From Lysobacter antibioticus (lineage in GTDB: Bacteria > Pseudomonadota > Gammaproteobacteria > Xanthomonadales > Xanthomonadaceae), in contig NZ_CP013141.1 of NCBI RefSeq assembly GCF_001442535.1, positions 2,410,839 through 2,474,838 on the forward strand: 64,000 bases of DNA. The letters run 5' to 3'. The notes under the pieces were generated by a model. The model ran no database searches and had not been told where the DNA came from. It was given only the letters and a program-made list of their open reading frames with translations. This document shows, one piece after another, positions 56,199 to 64,000 of the stretch (positions within the stretch are counted from its first letter, which is position 1; the number at the start of each line of letters is the position of its first letter). Position numbers and translations under genes: made by a program.

Positions 56199-56558
56199 AT
56201 GGGACCGTTTCGAGACGGATGGACGAAGCAAGACGTCGAAGCCGCAATCGCACGCGGGTTGCCCGAGGAACTCCTGTACGTCCCCATCGTCATCGGTATG
56301 GATCCGCCCGACTGCGGGTGGGCGGAAGCGATCTGTCTGTCGCTGGCCGGGCACCCGGACTTCAACGTCAGAGGCAATGCCGTCCTCGGGCTTGGTCATC
56401 TTGCCCGTACTTGCCGCCGCCTCGACCTGGTGGCCGCCGTTCCCGCGATCGCCGCGGCCTTGCGCGACGACAACGCGCATGTCCGCGGCCAAGCCGACAA
56501 CGCCGCGGACGACCTGCTTCATTACCTCGGAGTCCGGGTGCCGGGCCACGTCTCTTAG
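56199..56558 (+). CDS. Small HEAT-repeat-like protein
   Basis: A 119-residue protein from the ATG at 56199 (MGPFRDGWTKQDVEAAIARG). Two helical repeats are visible: HPDFNVRGNAVLGLGHLART and DDNAHVRGQADNAADDLLHY, a HEAT-like pattern with D-x-x-V-R-x-x-A. Similar small proteins occur as immunity or unknown genes in polymorphic-toxin regions. An upstream in-frame ATG at 56088 would add 37 residues of poor quality. Lies between a coiled-coil gene and mscS. Confidence 0.65.
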   Translation: MGPFRDGWTKQDVEAAIARGLPEELLYVPIVIGMDPPDCGWAEAICLSLAGHPDFNVRGNAVLGLGHLARTCRRLDLVAAVPAIAAALRDDNAHVRGQADNAADDLLHYLGVRVPGHVS

Positions 56559-56698
56559 AGAGCCGTCCGCGCTCAGCTATCGCGACCAGGCGACCGATGC
56601 CGAAACATCGGCATGCGGCGAGTGCCATCGGGCACGACGCGCTAACCAACGCCCTCTTACACTGCCGGTCAATTTTTCAAGCCGAGGACACCGCACCC

Positions 56699-57304
56699 AT
56701 GTCGCCGACGATCGCGCAAGGCGCTTATGCCGCCATGAAGCTGGGCGAGGCCCTGGCGATCCTGGTCGGGGCCTGGCTCCTGACCACGCTGCTGCGTCAG
56801 TTGGTGCGGCGGGTCTGCGTTCGCTACGACATCGCGCCTGCGTTCGGGCTGGGGCTGCGGCGGGTGCTCAGCACCTTGATCTACATCAGCGCGCTGCTGC
56901 TGTTCCTCAATCGGCTCGGCATTTCCGGCTCGGTGGTGTGGACGACGCTGACCGGTTTCGTCGCGGTCGGCGCGGTGGCATTCTTCGCCGCCTGGAGCGT
57001 GTTGTCGAACATCTTCTGCGCGTTCCTGATCCTGACCACGCGGCCGTTCCGCTTGTACGACCACATCGAGGTGCTGGAGAACGGCGACAAGCCGGGGCTG
57101 CGCGGGCGGGTGGTCGACATCAACTTCATCTACACGACCCTGCAGGAAGTCCACGGCGACGGCGAGGACTCGGTGCTGCAGGTGCCCAACAGCCAGTTTT
57201 TCCAGCGCACCACGCGGCGTTGGCGGCAGGAACCGGCGTGGGCGCGGGCAGCGCGGGAAAAGACCGAACACGCGGCGGACTGGCAGGATGCGGCGGGGCG
57301 TTGA
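56699..57304 (+). CDS. Short MscS-family mechanosensitive channel
   Basis: A 201-residue inner-membrane protein with three hydrophobic helices. The third, pore-lining one carries G/A periodicity (TGFVAVGAVAFFAAWSVLSN), followed by the MscS beta-domain start RPFRLYDHIEV and LQVPNSQFFQRTTRR. Much shorter than E. coli MscS (286); most of the C-terminal vestibule is missing, ending about 40 residues after the beta domain. ATG at 56699 begins MSPTIAQGAY. It probably releases solutes on hypo-osmotic shock. Confidence 0.88.
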   Translation: MSPTIAQGAYAAMKLGEALAILVGAWLLTTLLRQLVRRVCVRYDIAPAFGLGLRRVLSTLIYISALLLFLNRLGISGSVVWTTLTGFVAVGAVAFFAAWSVLSNIFCAFLILTTRPFRLYDHIEVLENGDKPGLRGRVVDINFIYTTLQEVHGDGEDSVLQVPNSQFFQRTTRRWRQEPAWARAAREKTEHAADWQDAAGR

Positions 57305-57421
57305 GCGAGGTTAGTCCTAAACGGCAGCGGTCGCTGTTGCCCCAGTCGGGAAAGTAAGCGGCGTCTGCACAGCAGACGCGGGGGATTCAAGTTTTTGCTA
57401 TCGCCTTGCGCCAGAGCAAAA

Positions 57422-57455
57422 GCAAATCCCCCTGCCCCCTTTTCAAAGGGGGAAC
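57422..57455 (+). repeat. CCCCCTTT/AAAGGGGG dispersed repeat
   Basis: GCAAATCCCCCTGCCCCCTT followed by TTCAAAGGGGGAAC, between mscS and the convergent hydrolase. Confidence 0.75.
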
Positions 57456-57498
57456 GGCAAAAACAGTGATGGCGTACGAGGCGATGCCAGCAGCTGGG

Positions 57499-58554
57499 TC
57501 ACAGCGCGCCGACGTCGACGATGGCCTGCGCGAACGCCTCCGGCGCTTCCTGCGGCAGGTTGTGGCCGATGCCGCCTTGCAGTTCGCGGTGCGCGTATGG
57601 GCCGGTGAACTTGCGGGCATAGGCCGCGGCCGGCGGGTGGGGCGCGCCGTTGGCGTCGCCCTCCAGGGTGATGGTGGGCACGGCGATGGCCGGCGCCTGG
57701 GCCAGCCGCGCTTCGAGCTCGTCGAATTGCGCCTCGCCCTGGGCCAGGCCGAGGCGCCAACGGTAGTTGTGGATCACCACCGCGACATGGTCTGGGTTGT
57801 CGAACGCGGCGGCGCTGCGCTCGAAGGTCGCGTCGTCGAAGCGCCATTGCGGCGAGGCCAGCCCCCAGATCAGACGCGAGAATTCGCGCCGGTGCTGCGC
57901 ATAGCCGCGCTCGCCGCGTTCGGTGGCGAAGTAGAACTGGTACCACCACTGCAGCTCGGCCTTCGGCGGCAAGGGCGCCTGGTTGGCCTGCTGGCTGCCG
58001 ATCAGGTAGCCGCTGACCGAGACCAGGCCCTGGCAGCGTTGCGGCCACAGCGCGGCCAGGATCGCGGCGGTGCGCGCGCCCCAGTCGCAGCCGCCGACGA
58101 TAGCCGATTCAATGCCGAGCGCGTCGAGCAAAGCGATGGCGTCGGCGGCGAGCGCGGCCTGCTGGCCGTTGCGCGGGGTGTCGACGGACAGGAAGCTCGT
58201 GGCGCCGTAACCGCGCAGATAGGGAACGATGACTCGATAGCCCTGCGCGGCCAGCCGCGGTGCGACCTCGGCATAGGTGTGGATGTCGTAGGGCCAGCCG
58301 TGCAACAGCAGCACCGGCCGGCCGTGGCGCGGGCCGAGTTCGGCGTAGCTGACGCGCAGCACGCCGGCGTCGATCTGCTTGAGCGGGCCCCAGGCGGCCG
58401 CAGTGGCAGCACGACGTGGACCAACGGCGCCGGCGGGCGCGGCGAAGGCGGATCCGACGGCGCCGAGTGGAGCGGCGAGCAGGGCCAGGGCGGCGCCGCC
58501 GAGCAGGCTGCGGCGTTGCGGGTCGTGTGGGCGGTCGGTCGGTGCGGCGATCAT
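57499..58554 (-). CDS. Exported alpha/beta hydrolase (epoxide hydrolase/dehalogenase-like)
   Basis: A 351-residue protein. ATG at 58554 follows AGGAG and gives a twin-arginine-type signal (Q-R-R-S-L-L-G-G, then a hydrophobic run to AFA), so it is probably exported folded. The core has the oxyanion region LLLHGWPYD, the nucleophile elbow GGCDWGARTA with Asp as in epoxide hydrolases and haloalkane dehalogenases, and a terminal GIGHNLPQE supplying His. Substrate unknown. Confidence 0.88.
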   Translation of the reverse strand: MIAAPTDRPHDPQRRSLLGGAALALLAAPLGAVGSAFAAPAGAVGPRRAATAAAWGPLKQIDAGVLRVSYAELGPRHGRPVLLLHGWPYDIHTYAEVAPRLAAQGYRVIVPYLRGYGATSFLSVDTPRNGQQAALAADAIALLDALGIESAIVGGCDWGARTAAILAALWPQRCQGLVSVSGYLIGSQQANQAPLPPKAELQWWYQFYFATERGERGYAQHRREFSRLIWGLASPQWRFDDATFERSAAAFDNPDHVAVVIHNYRWRLGLAQGEAQFDELEARLAQAPAIAVPTITLEGDANGAPHPPAAAYARKFTGPYAHRELQGGIGHNLPQEAPEAFAQAIVDVGAL

Positions 58555-59013
58555 GGCGGGCTCCTGGCGCGGTGGGCGGACCAGGGCATTCGACCGTGGC
58601 GGGGTATCCGGCGCGTGTCTGCGGCCACGGGGTTTTGTATGCGAGCCGGGCGGGGACGGGCGCGGATACATTGGGATACACAAAGGCCGCGGGGCGCGGC
58701 TTCGAACGCGGCGCGGGGAGGGCACCTTGCGCGGTTCTTTGGAGGCGAGAGCCAATCCTCCCTACCCCCTTTTCAAAGGGGGAACTGCAAAGGCGGGTCG
58801 AGGCGGGCAGCCATCGCAGCGTGGCGGGACCGCCGTGGTAAAGGCGTTGCGGCTTGGCGCTTGGGTTTGACCTCGTAGCTTCGGGGTCTACTTTTCCGCT
58901 ACTCCGCCCATTCCCGCTACACGGCGCAGGGACGGGTTTGTTAGGCTCGCCCGGCGAATCCTTCGCGCGAGCCGCACATCGACGTGCGGGTTTGATCGGA
59001 CAAGCAGGACGGC
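58555..59013. other. Intergenic region upstream of lplT-plsC
   Basis: A 459-bp divergent gap with one CCCCCTTT/AAAGGGGG repeat (58752). No gene seen; a promoter for either side is not evident. Confidence 0.6.
58752..58785 (+). repeat. CCCCCTTT/AAAGGGGG dispersed repeat
   Basis: A variant copy, CCAATCCTCCCTACCCCCTT followed by TTCAAAGGGGGAA. Confidence 0.7.
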
Positions 59014-60912
59014 ATGGCGCACAACCAGTTCGCGTTGCTCACCCAACGGCGTTTCCTGCCGTTCTTCCTGACCCAGGCCCTGGGCGCCTTCAACGACAAC
59101 GTCTACCGGCAAGCCATCATCGGCCTGCTGTTCTATCTCGGCGTCAGTCCCGAGCAGCGCACGCTGTACACCAATCTCGCGCCTGCGCTGTTCATCCTGC
59201 CCTACTTCCTGTTCTCGGCGACCGCGGGGCAGATCGCCGAGCGGCTCGAAAAGCACAAGCTGATCCGCATCACCACCGCCATGGAAATCGCGATCATGTC
59301 GCTGGCCGCGGTCGGCTTCCTGACCCAGAACCTGCCGGTGCTGCTGATCGCGCTGTTCGGCACCGGTCTGCAATCGACGCTGTTCGGCCCGGTCAAGTAT
59401 TCGATCCTGCCCTCGGTGCTCAAGCCCGAGGAACTCACCGGCGGCAACGGCCTGGTCGAGATGGGCACTTCGATCTCGATCCTGGTCGGCATGATCTTCG
59501 GCGGCCTGATCTTCAAGCTCGCCGGGAGCCACGGCCCGGTGGTCGCGGCCAGCGCCATCGTCGCCCTGGCGATCACCGGCAACATCGTCAGCCGCCTGAT
59601 CCCGCGCGCCGACGCCGGCGAACCCGGGCTCAAGATCAACTGGAACCCGATCCCCGAGTCGGTCAAGGTGCTGCGCATGACCCGGCGCCAGCCGGCGGTG
59701 CGCAATTCGGTACTCGGCGTGTCGTGGTTCTGGTTCGTCGGCACGGTGCTCACCTCGCAGCTGCCGACCTACGCCGTCGACAACCTCGGCGGCGCCGAAA
59801 CGCTGTACATCTTCGCCCTGGCCCTGTTCTCGGTCGGCACCGGCGTGGGCTCGATGCTGTGCGAGCGGCTGTCGGCGCGCACCGTCGAAATCGGCCTGGT
59901 GCCGCTCGGCGCGTTCGGCATGAGCGCCTTCATGGTCGACCTGTTCTTCGCCCGCAGCGGCGCGGCCACGGTCAGCGGCCTGGAAGTCGCCGGTTTCGTG
60001 AGCCAGCCCGGCGCGTGGCGGATCATGATGGATCTGGTCGGCATCGGCGTGTTCGCCGGTTTCTTCGTCGTGCCGCTGTTTGCCCTGATCCAGAACCGCA
60101 CGCCGAAGAACGAGCTGTCGCGCGTGATCGCCGGCATGAACATCCAGAACGCGGCTTTCATCGTCCTGGCCGCGGTACTCGGCGTGGTCGTGCAGAAGTT
60201 CTTCCACTGGACCATCCCGCAGATCTTCCTGGCCCTGGCGATCGCCAACGCGGTGGTCGCGATCTACATCTTCACGATCGTGCCCGAGTTCCTGATGCGC
60301 TTCCTGAGCTGGGTGCTGGTACGCACGCTGTACCGGCTGCGGGTGTCGGGCACCGAACGCATCCCCGACGAAGGCGCGGCGCTGGTGGTGTGCAACCACG
60401 TCAGCTACATGGACGCGCTGATCCTCAGTGCGAGCATCCCGCGGCCGGTGCGCTTCGTCATGTACTACAAGATCTTCAACATCCCGGTGATGAGCTGGAT
60501 CTTCCGCACCGCCAAGGCGATCCCGATCGCCGGCGCGAAGGAGAACCCGGAGGTGATGCGGCGCGCGTTCGAGGAAATCGAGGCCGCGCTCGACGACGGC
60601 CAGTTGGTCGGCATCTTCCCCGAGGGCGCCCTGACCAAGGACGGCGAGATCGCCAAATTCAAGTCCGGCGTCGAACACATCCTCGACAAACGGCCGGTGC
60701 CGGTGATCCCGATGGCGCTGCGCGGCATGTGGTCGAGCATGTGGAGCCGACGCAACGCGCGCGCCGAAGGCGGACGCCTGGCGCGGATGCGGGTGCCGCG
60801 GCGTTTCCGCGCCCATGTCGAAGTGGTCGCCGACGCGCCGGTGCAGGCAGAAACGGTCAGCGCCGAATCGCTGGAAGCCCAGGTGCGCGCGCTGCGCGGC
60901 GAGCGCGCCTGA
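59014..60912 (+). CDS. MFS lysophospholipid transporter fused to PlsC acyltransferase (LplT-PlsC)
   Basis: A 632-residue membrane protein. The N-terminal ~420 residues form a 12-helix LplT-like MFS transporter (FLTQALGAFNDNVYRQAI, FSATAGQIAERLEKHKLI, GPVKYSILPSVL). The C-terminal ~200 residues are a PlsC acyltransferase with the catalytic NHVSYMD (His-x4-Asp) and FPEGALTKDG. Lysophospholipid brought in from the periplasm would be re-acylated. The related LplT-Aas three-part fusion also has an acyl-ACP ligase domain, which is missing here. Confidence 0.94.
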   Translation: MAHNQFALLTQRRFLPFFLTQALGAFNDNVYRQAIIGLLFYLGVSPEQRTLYTNLAPALFILPYFLFSATAGQIAERLEKHKLIRITTAMEIAIMSLAAVGFLTQNLPVLLIALFGTGLQSTLFGPVKYSILPSVLKPEELTGGNGLVEMGTSISILVGMIFGGLIFKLAGSHGPVVAASAIVALAITGNIVSRLIPRADAGEPGLKINWNPIPESVKVLRMTRRQPAVRNSVLGVSWFWFVGTVLTSQLPTYAVDNLGGAETLYIFALALFSVGTGVGSMLCERLSARTVEIGLVPLGAFGMSAFMVDLFFARSGAATVSGLEVAGFVSQPGAWRIMMDLVGIGVFAGFFVVPLFALIQNRTPKNELSRVIAGMNIQNAAFIVLAAVLGVVVQKFFHWTIPQIFLALAIANAVVAIYIFTIVPEFLMRFLSWVLVRTLYRLRVSGTERIPDEGAALVVCNHVSYMDALILSASIPRPVRFVMYYKIFNIPVMSWIFRTAKAIPIAGAKENPEVMRRAFEEIEAALDDGQLVGIFPEGALTKDGEIAKFKSGVEHILDKRPVPVIPMALRGMWSSMWSRRNARAEGGRLARMRVPRRFRAHVEVVADAPVQAETVSAESLEAQVRALRGERA

Positions 60913-61047
60913 GCGACGGCAGTCGGGCTGCCTATCGGCCGAAATCGGGCCGCGAACGCCCGGCCGGGAGTGCCGGGCCACAAGGCGCGCTGATAGGATG
61001 CCCCGACCGCCGCGCTGCGGCATCCATCGTTCGAGAAAGGGGATCTC

Positions 61048-61386
61048 ATGAATCAGCCGTCCGCCGGAGCACCGGTTTCGCCGTACCCGAATTACCTCGC
61101 CTGGTCGATCACGGTCACCGTGTTGACGTTCTGCCTGTGCTGCATGGTCGGCTCGATCCCCGGCATCGTGGCGATCGTCTACGGCAGCCAAGTCAACAGC
61201 AAGTTCGCTTCCGGCGACGAAGCCGGCGCGCGCCGCGCTTCGGAGAACGCGAAGATCTGGACCTGGGTCTGCACCGGCCTGGCCGTGCTCGGCCTGATCT
61301 GGATGATCGTGTCGTTCTTCATCAACGGCGCCTCCTTCCTGTACGGCGATGCGCTGCAGGAATTCCAGCGCATGCAGACGCGCTGA
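61048..61386 (+). CDS. CD225/dispanin family membrane protein
   Basis: A 112-residue protein with two hydrophobic segments. The first is Cys-rich (TFCLCCMVGSIPGIVAIVYG), matching the CD225 re-entrant helix; then comes the cytosolic loop SGDEAGARRASENAKIW and a second transmembrane helix (VCTGLAVLGLIWMIVSFF). It is the bacterial counterpart of interferon-induced IFITM proteins. Function in bacteria unknown. It follows lplT-plsC by 135 bp. Confidence 0.9.
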   Translation: MNQPSAGAPVSPYPNYLAWSITVTVLTFCLCCMVGSIPGIVAIVYGSQVNSKFASGDEAGARRASENAKIWTWVCTGLAVLGLIWMIVSFFINGASFLYGDALQEFQRMQTR

Positions 61387-61414
61387 TCGCCTCAAGCATC
61401 GTCGCAGCGACACC

Positions 61415-61834
61415 ATGAAACCCGGATCGCGCCACCTCGCGCTCGCCGCGACCGCCGCAGCCTCCACGGCCGCGGCGGCCGCCGGCGTGTGGGTGTTGCG
61501 GCGCTTCGATCCCAGCGCCGCCGGCAGCCCGCTGCCGGGTTGTTTGTTCTACCAGTTCACCGGTTTGTACTGCCCGGGCTGCGGCATGACCCGCGCCTTG
61601 CACGCGCTGGTGCACGGCGATCTCGCCCAGATGATGGCGATGAACCCGTTGTTGCCCTTGTTGATCATCGCGGTGCCCTTGCTGGCGCTGCAGGGCTTCG
61701 GTTATCGGCTGCCGTTGCCGAAGGCGGTCGTCGCCACCCTGATCAGCGCGAAATTCTGGATCGGCCTGCTACTGGGCTTCTGGTTGCTGCGCAACCTGCC
61801 GTGGTGGCCGTTCGCCTGGCTCGCGCCGGGCTGA
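61415..61834 (+). CDS. DUF2752 family membrane protein
   Basis: A 139-residue protein with three predicted helices and the diagnostic motif CPGCGMTRALHALVHGD near residues 53-69. It starts 28 bp after the CD225 gene, and the CD225-DUF2752 pair is commonly adjacent in bacteria, suggesting a shared, still unknown membrane task. ATG at 61415. Confidence 0.92.
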   Translation: MKPGSRHLALAATAAASTAAAAAGVWVLRRFDPSAAGSPLPGCLFYQFTGLYCPGCGMTRALHALVHGDLAQMMAMNPLLPLLIIAVPLLALQGFGYRLPLPKAVVATLISAKFWIGLLLGFWLLRNLPWWPFAWLAPG

Positions 61835-61853
61835 TCGCGCGCCGCCTCGCGGC

Positions 61854-64000
61854 TCAAAAACGATACGTCGCGCTGACCAAGTAATAGCGCCCGACCGGAT
61901 CGTCGTCGACGATGCTGTAGCCGCCCGGGCTTTCGTCGTAATTGACCGGCGTGTGGTCGCTCAGATTGCTGACGTTGAGGCTTAGCAGCCAGTGCTCGAA
62001 GCCGCCGTAGGCGATGTTCAGGTCGGTCACCGTCGCGCTCGGCGTGCGGCATTTGCCGCTGACCTGCCAGGTCTTGTAACAGCTCTTGGTGGGGTCGCCG
62101 AAATCGACCTTGGCCGGCCCCATGTAGCGCAGGTTGAGGGTCGTGATCCAGTTGCGGTAGCTCCACTGCACGCTGCCGAGCGCGCTGCGGTTCGGCGTGG
62201 TGTAGCCGGCGTAGTCGAGCGCGTCGACCTTCGGGTGCGAGCGGCGGATCAAGTGATCGAGGTAGTGGCCGTTGAGGCGCAGGGCGAACTTGCCCAGGCG
62301 CGCGGTCTCGAAACGGTAGTCGGCATCGAACTCCCAACCGCGTACGTCGGTGCTGCCGACGTTGTCGAGGTACATGTTGACGCCGATCAGGTAACCGTCG
62401 GAATCGCGCACCAGGGCTTCGGGGTACAACTCCGGCCGCTGCAGCGAGTTGATCACCAGGATCTCGTTGTTGCGGCGGATGCGGTAGTGGTTGACGCTCA
62501 GGCTGAAAGCGTCGGTCGGCGACCAGATCATGCCGAGCGTGCGGCTGTGCGAGGTTTCCGGCTTGAGCTTGGAATTGACGGTGGCGTGCTTGTCGACCTG
62601 GCAACTGGTTTCGCTGAGCTGGATCAGGCAGGGGTCGGTGACCGGGTTCCACGGCACGATCGCGGTGTCGCCGAAGGTCATCGGCCGGCGCATCTCGAAC
62701 AGGGTCGGTGCGCGATAGCCTTCGCCGACCGAGCCGCGCAAGGTCAGGCTTTGCAGCGGCGACCATTTGAACCCCGCCTTCGGCGAGACCCGGCTGCCAT
62801 GGCCGCCGTTGTGGTCGACGCGCCAGGCGGCATCGATCGACAGGCTCTCGTGCAGCGGCAGATTCATCTCGGTGTACAGCGCCGAGTCGTAGCGGTGCGA
62901 ATTGCGCGCTTCCATCTTTTGCGCCAGGGCCACCTCGCCGCGCATGAACGCCCCGCCGGGACGGCTGCGCAGACGTTCGCGCCGCGCCTCGGCGCCGACC
63001 GCGACGGTCGCATCGCCGCCGGGCATCGCGAACACCGGGCCGTCGAAATTGGCGACCACGCTGTCGAGAATGACTTCGCCGCCGAGGGTGTTCTGCGGCG
63101 CGATCTCCTCGAGCACCTCTTCGGTATTGCCTTTCTTGGTGAAGCTGAATTTTTCCGCCTCGACCGCTTCTTCGAGCTTGGGCTCGTCGATCAGGCCGTC
63201 GATGCGGTTGAGCACCTTGTTGCGGCGCTGGGCCAGGCTGAGGTCCCACTCCCAGCGTCCGCGATAGCCGCGGAACCCGAGGGTCGAATCGCGGGTGGTG
63301 GTGGTGGTGCGGTTGCGCACCGGCCCGACCTCGGAAAAGGCGTAGGCCAAGGGCAGAATCGGCATCGGCGCGAACGCGTCGGGGCTGTCGTCGGGCAGGT
63401 TCACCAGGCCGAAGAACGGCGCGTTCTGCATCTCCAGGGCCACCCGGGTCGCGCGCACGTCGGCGTAGATTTCGCTGTGGCTGCCGACGGGCTGGCGGTA
63501 GTGGCCGTAGAAGGCGTTGCTGGTGATGCCCGGCTGCAGGCTGACGTAGCGGGCGCGGTCGAGGCTGCAGGCCTGGCCTTCGCTGCCGGCGTCGAGGTCT
63601 TCGCAACCCTTGATGGGAATGTAGTAATTGCCGAAGTAATAGCCGAACGGAATGCGCGCATCCTGCAGCCCGGTGTCTTCCTGATTGACCGTACTCCAGT
63701 CGCGCTGGCTGCCGACCAGGGGGTTGCGGGTGAAGTGATCGGCGCTGAGGAAGACGTTGCCGCCGCCGCGGGTCTGCAAGCCGAGATTGACCGACAAGCG
63801 CTGCTGCTCGGCGTCGCCGCGCTCGGACGCGCCGAAATTGGCGGTGACTTCGCCGCCGCTGTAATCCTTCTTGAGGATGATGTTGACCACGCCGGCCATG
63901 GCGTCGGCGCCGTAGATGGCCGAGGCGCCGCCGTGCAGGATCTCGATGCGGTCGATCATGCTCAACGGGATGCCGTTGAGATCGCTGAGCGCGCCCATGT
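61854..64000 (-). CDS. TonB-dependent outer-membrane receptor, 5' truncated
   Basis: About 715 residues of a 22-strand beta-barrel receptor; the gene continues past the right edge, so the start, signal peptide and TonB box are not visible. The end of the plug domain is present (LSMIDRIEILHGGASAIYGA, then AGVVNIILKKDYSG). Many extracellular loops follow, and a C-terminal Phe after YLVSATYRF gives the outer-membrane insertion signal. It imports an unknown ligand (siderophore, glycan or peptide). Confidence 0.93.
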   Translation of the reverse strand, partial: MGALSDLNGIPLSMIDRIEILHGGASAIYGADAMAGVVNIILKKDYSGGEVTANFGASERGDAEQQRLSVNLGLQTRGGGNVFLSADHFTRNPLVGSQRDWSTVNQEDTGLQDARIPFGYYFGNYYIPIKGCEDLDAGSEGQACSLDRARYVSLQPGITSNAFYGHYRQPVGSHSEIYADVRATRVALEMQNAPFFGLVNLPDDSPDAFAPMPILPLAYAFSEVGPVRNRTTTTTRDSTLGFRGYRGRWEWDLSLAQRRNKVLNRIDGLIDEPKLEEAVEAEKFSFTKKGNTEEVLEEIAPQNTLGGEVILDSVVANFDGPVFAMPGGDATVAVGAEARRERLRSRPGGAFMRGEVALAQKMEARNSHRYDSALYTEMNLPLHESLSIDAAWRVDHNGGHGSRVSPKAGFKWSPLQSLTLRGSVGEGYRAPTLFEMRRPMTFGDTAIVPWNPVTDPCLIQLSETSCQVDKHATVNSKLKPETSHSRTLGMIWSPTDAFSLSVNHYRIRRNNEILVINSLQRPELYPEALVRDSDGYLIGVNMYLDNVGSTDVRGWEFDADYRFETARLGKFALRLNGHYLDHLIRRSHPKVDALDYAGYTTPNRSALGSVQWSYRNWITTLNLRYMGPAKVDFGDPTKSCYKTWQVSGKCRTPSATVTDLNIAYGGFEHWLLSLNVSNLSDHTPVNYDESPGGYSIVDDDPVGRYYLVSATYRF

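Overview
The window is a GC-rich gammaproteobacterial chromosome segment, most likely from Xanthomonadaceae/Lysobacteraceae and probably Lysobacter or a close relative. This rests on three things. The gene order accB-accC ... prmA-DUF3426-fis ... purH-purD is typical of the family. There is an effector with an XVIPCD-type C-terminus, the signal used by Xanthomonadales bacteria-killing type IV secretion systems. Many intergenic copies of a GTAG-type palindromic repeat are scattered through the window. Genes are dense and mostly housekeeping, with accessory islands between them. No rRNA, tRNA, CRISPR array, insertion sequence or prophage was recognised.

Layout. 0-4 kb: end of an ELM1-family gene, then glnE with an Imm22-like orphan immunity gene downstream. 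4.7-6.9 kb: a lipoprotein and zincin-effector pair that looks like a type IV secretion toxin/immunity pair (X-Tfi/X-Tfe). 7-11.3 kb: a multicopper oxidase and a lipase-like lipoprotein. 11.5-14.1 kb: a three-gene cassette whose last protein has a ubiquitin-like N-terminus, a Glu-Pro linker and a MACPF-like signature; this is a possible undescribed pore-forming system. 14.1-16.3 kb: groESL under a CIRCE operator. 16.4-23.5 kb: regulators (AraC, XRE, LysR), small proteins, a secreted endonuclease I and a quinone-oxidoreductase-like enzyme. 23.9-28 kb: mprF and acvB/virJ, which make and hydrolyse lysyl-phosphatidylglycerol, converging with overlapping 3' ends.

28.2-34.9 kb: cutA-dsbD-tlpA-like redox operon, aroQ, then accB-accC. 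The accBC pair is split by a four-helix-bundle (S23/IVP-like) gene. That gene is bracketed by GGGATTCGGGATTCG-type inverted repeats, and its stop codon lies inside the start of accC. The same inverted repeats, without a gene, sit between groES and groEL. 35-40.3 kb: membrane-anchored and lipoprotein genes of unknown role, prmA, a DUF3426 zinc-ribbon protein and fis. 40.6-41.1 kb: three 117-bp tandem repeats.

41.1-49.1 kb: an eight-gene leftward operon, almost entirely joined by ATGA stop/start overlaps. It holds two CDP-alcohol phosphatidyltransferases, an alpha/beta-hydrolase/methyltransferase fusion, a PAP2/dual-specificity-phosphatase fusion, a TIGR04222 protein, a PlsC acyltransferase and a CdsA-like enzyme. 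It reads as a dedicated phospholipid-making pathway. 49.5-53.4 kb: purH and purD around a membrane-anchored protein. 53.6-64 kb: an FAD monooxygenase, small proteins, a short MscS channel, an alpha/beta hydrolase, an LplT-PlsC fusion, CD225 and DUF2752 membrane proteins, and the 3' part of a TonB-dependent receptor.

Membrane lipid handling recurs (mprF/acvB, the eight-gene operon, LplT-PlsC), as do antagonism-related genes (X-Tfe/X-Tfi, MACPF cassette, Imm22). All calls are from reading the sequence by eye; no database search was run.
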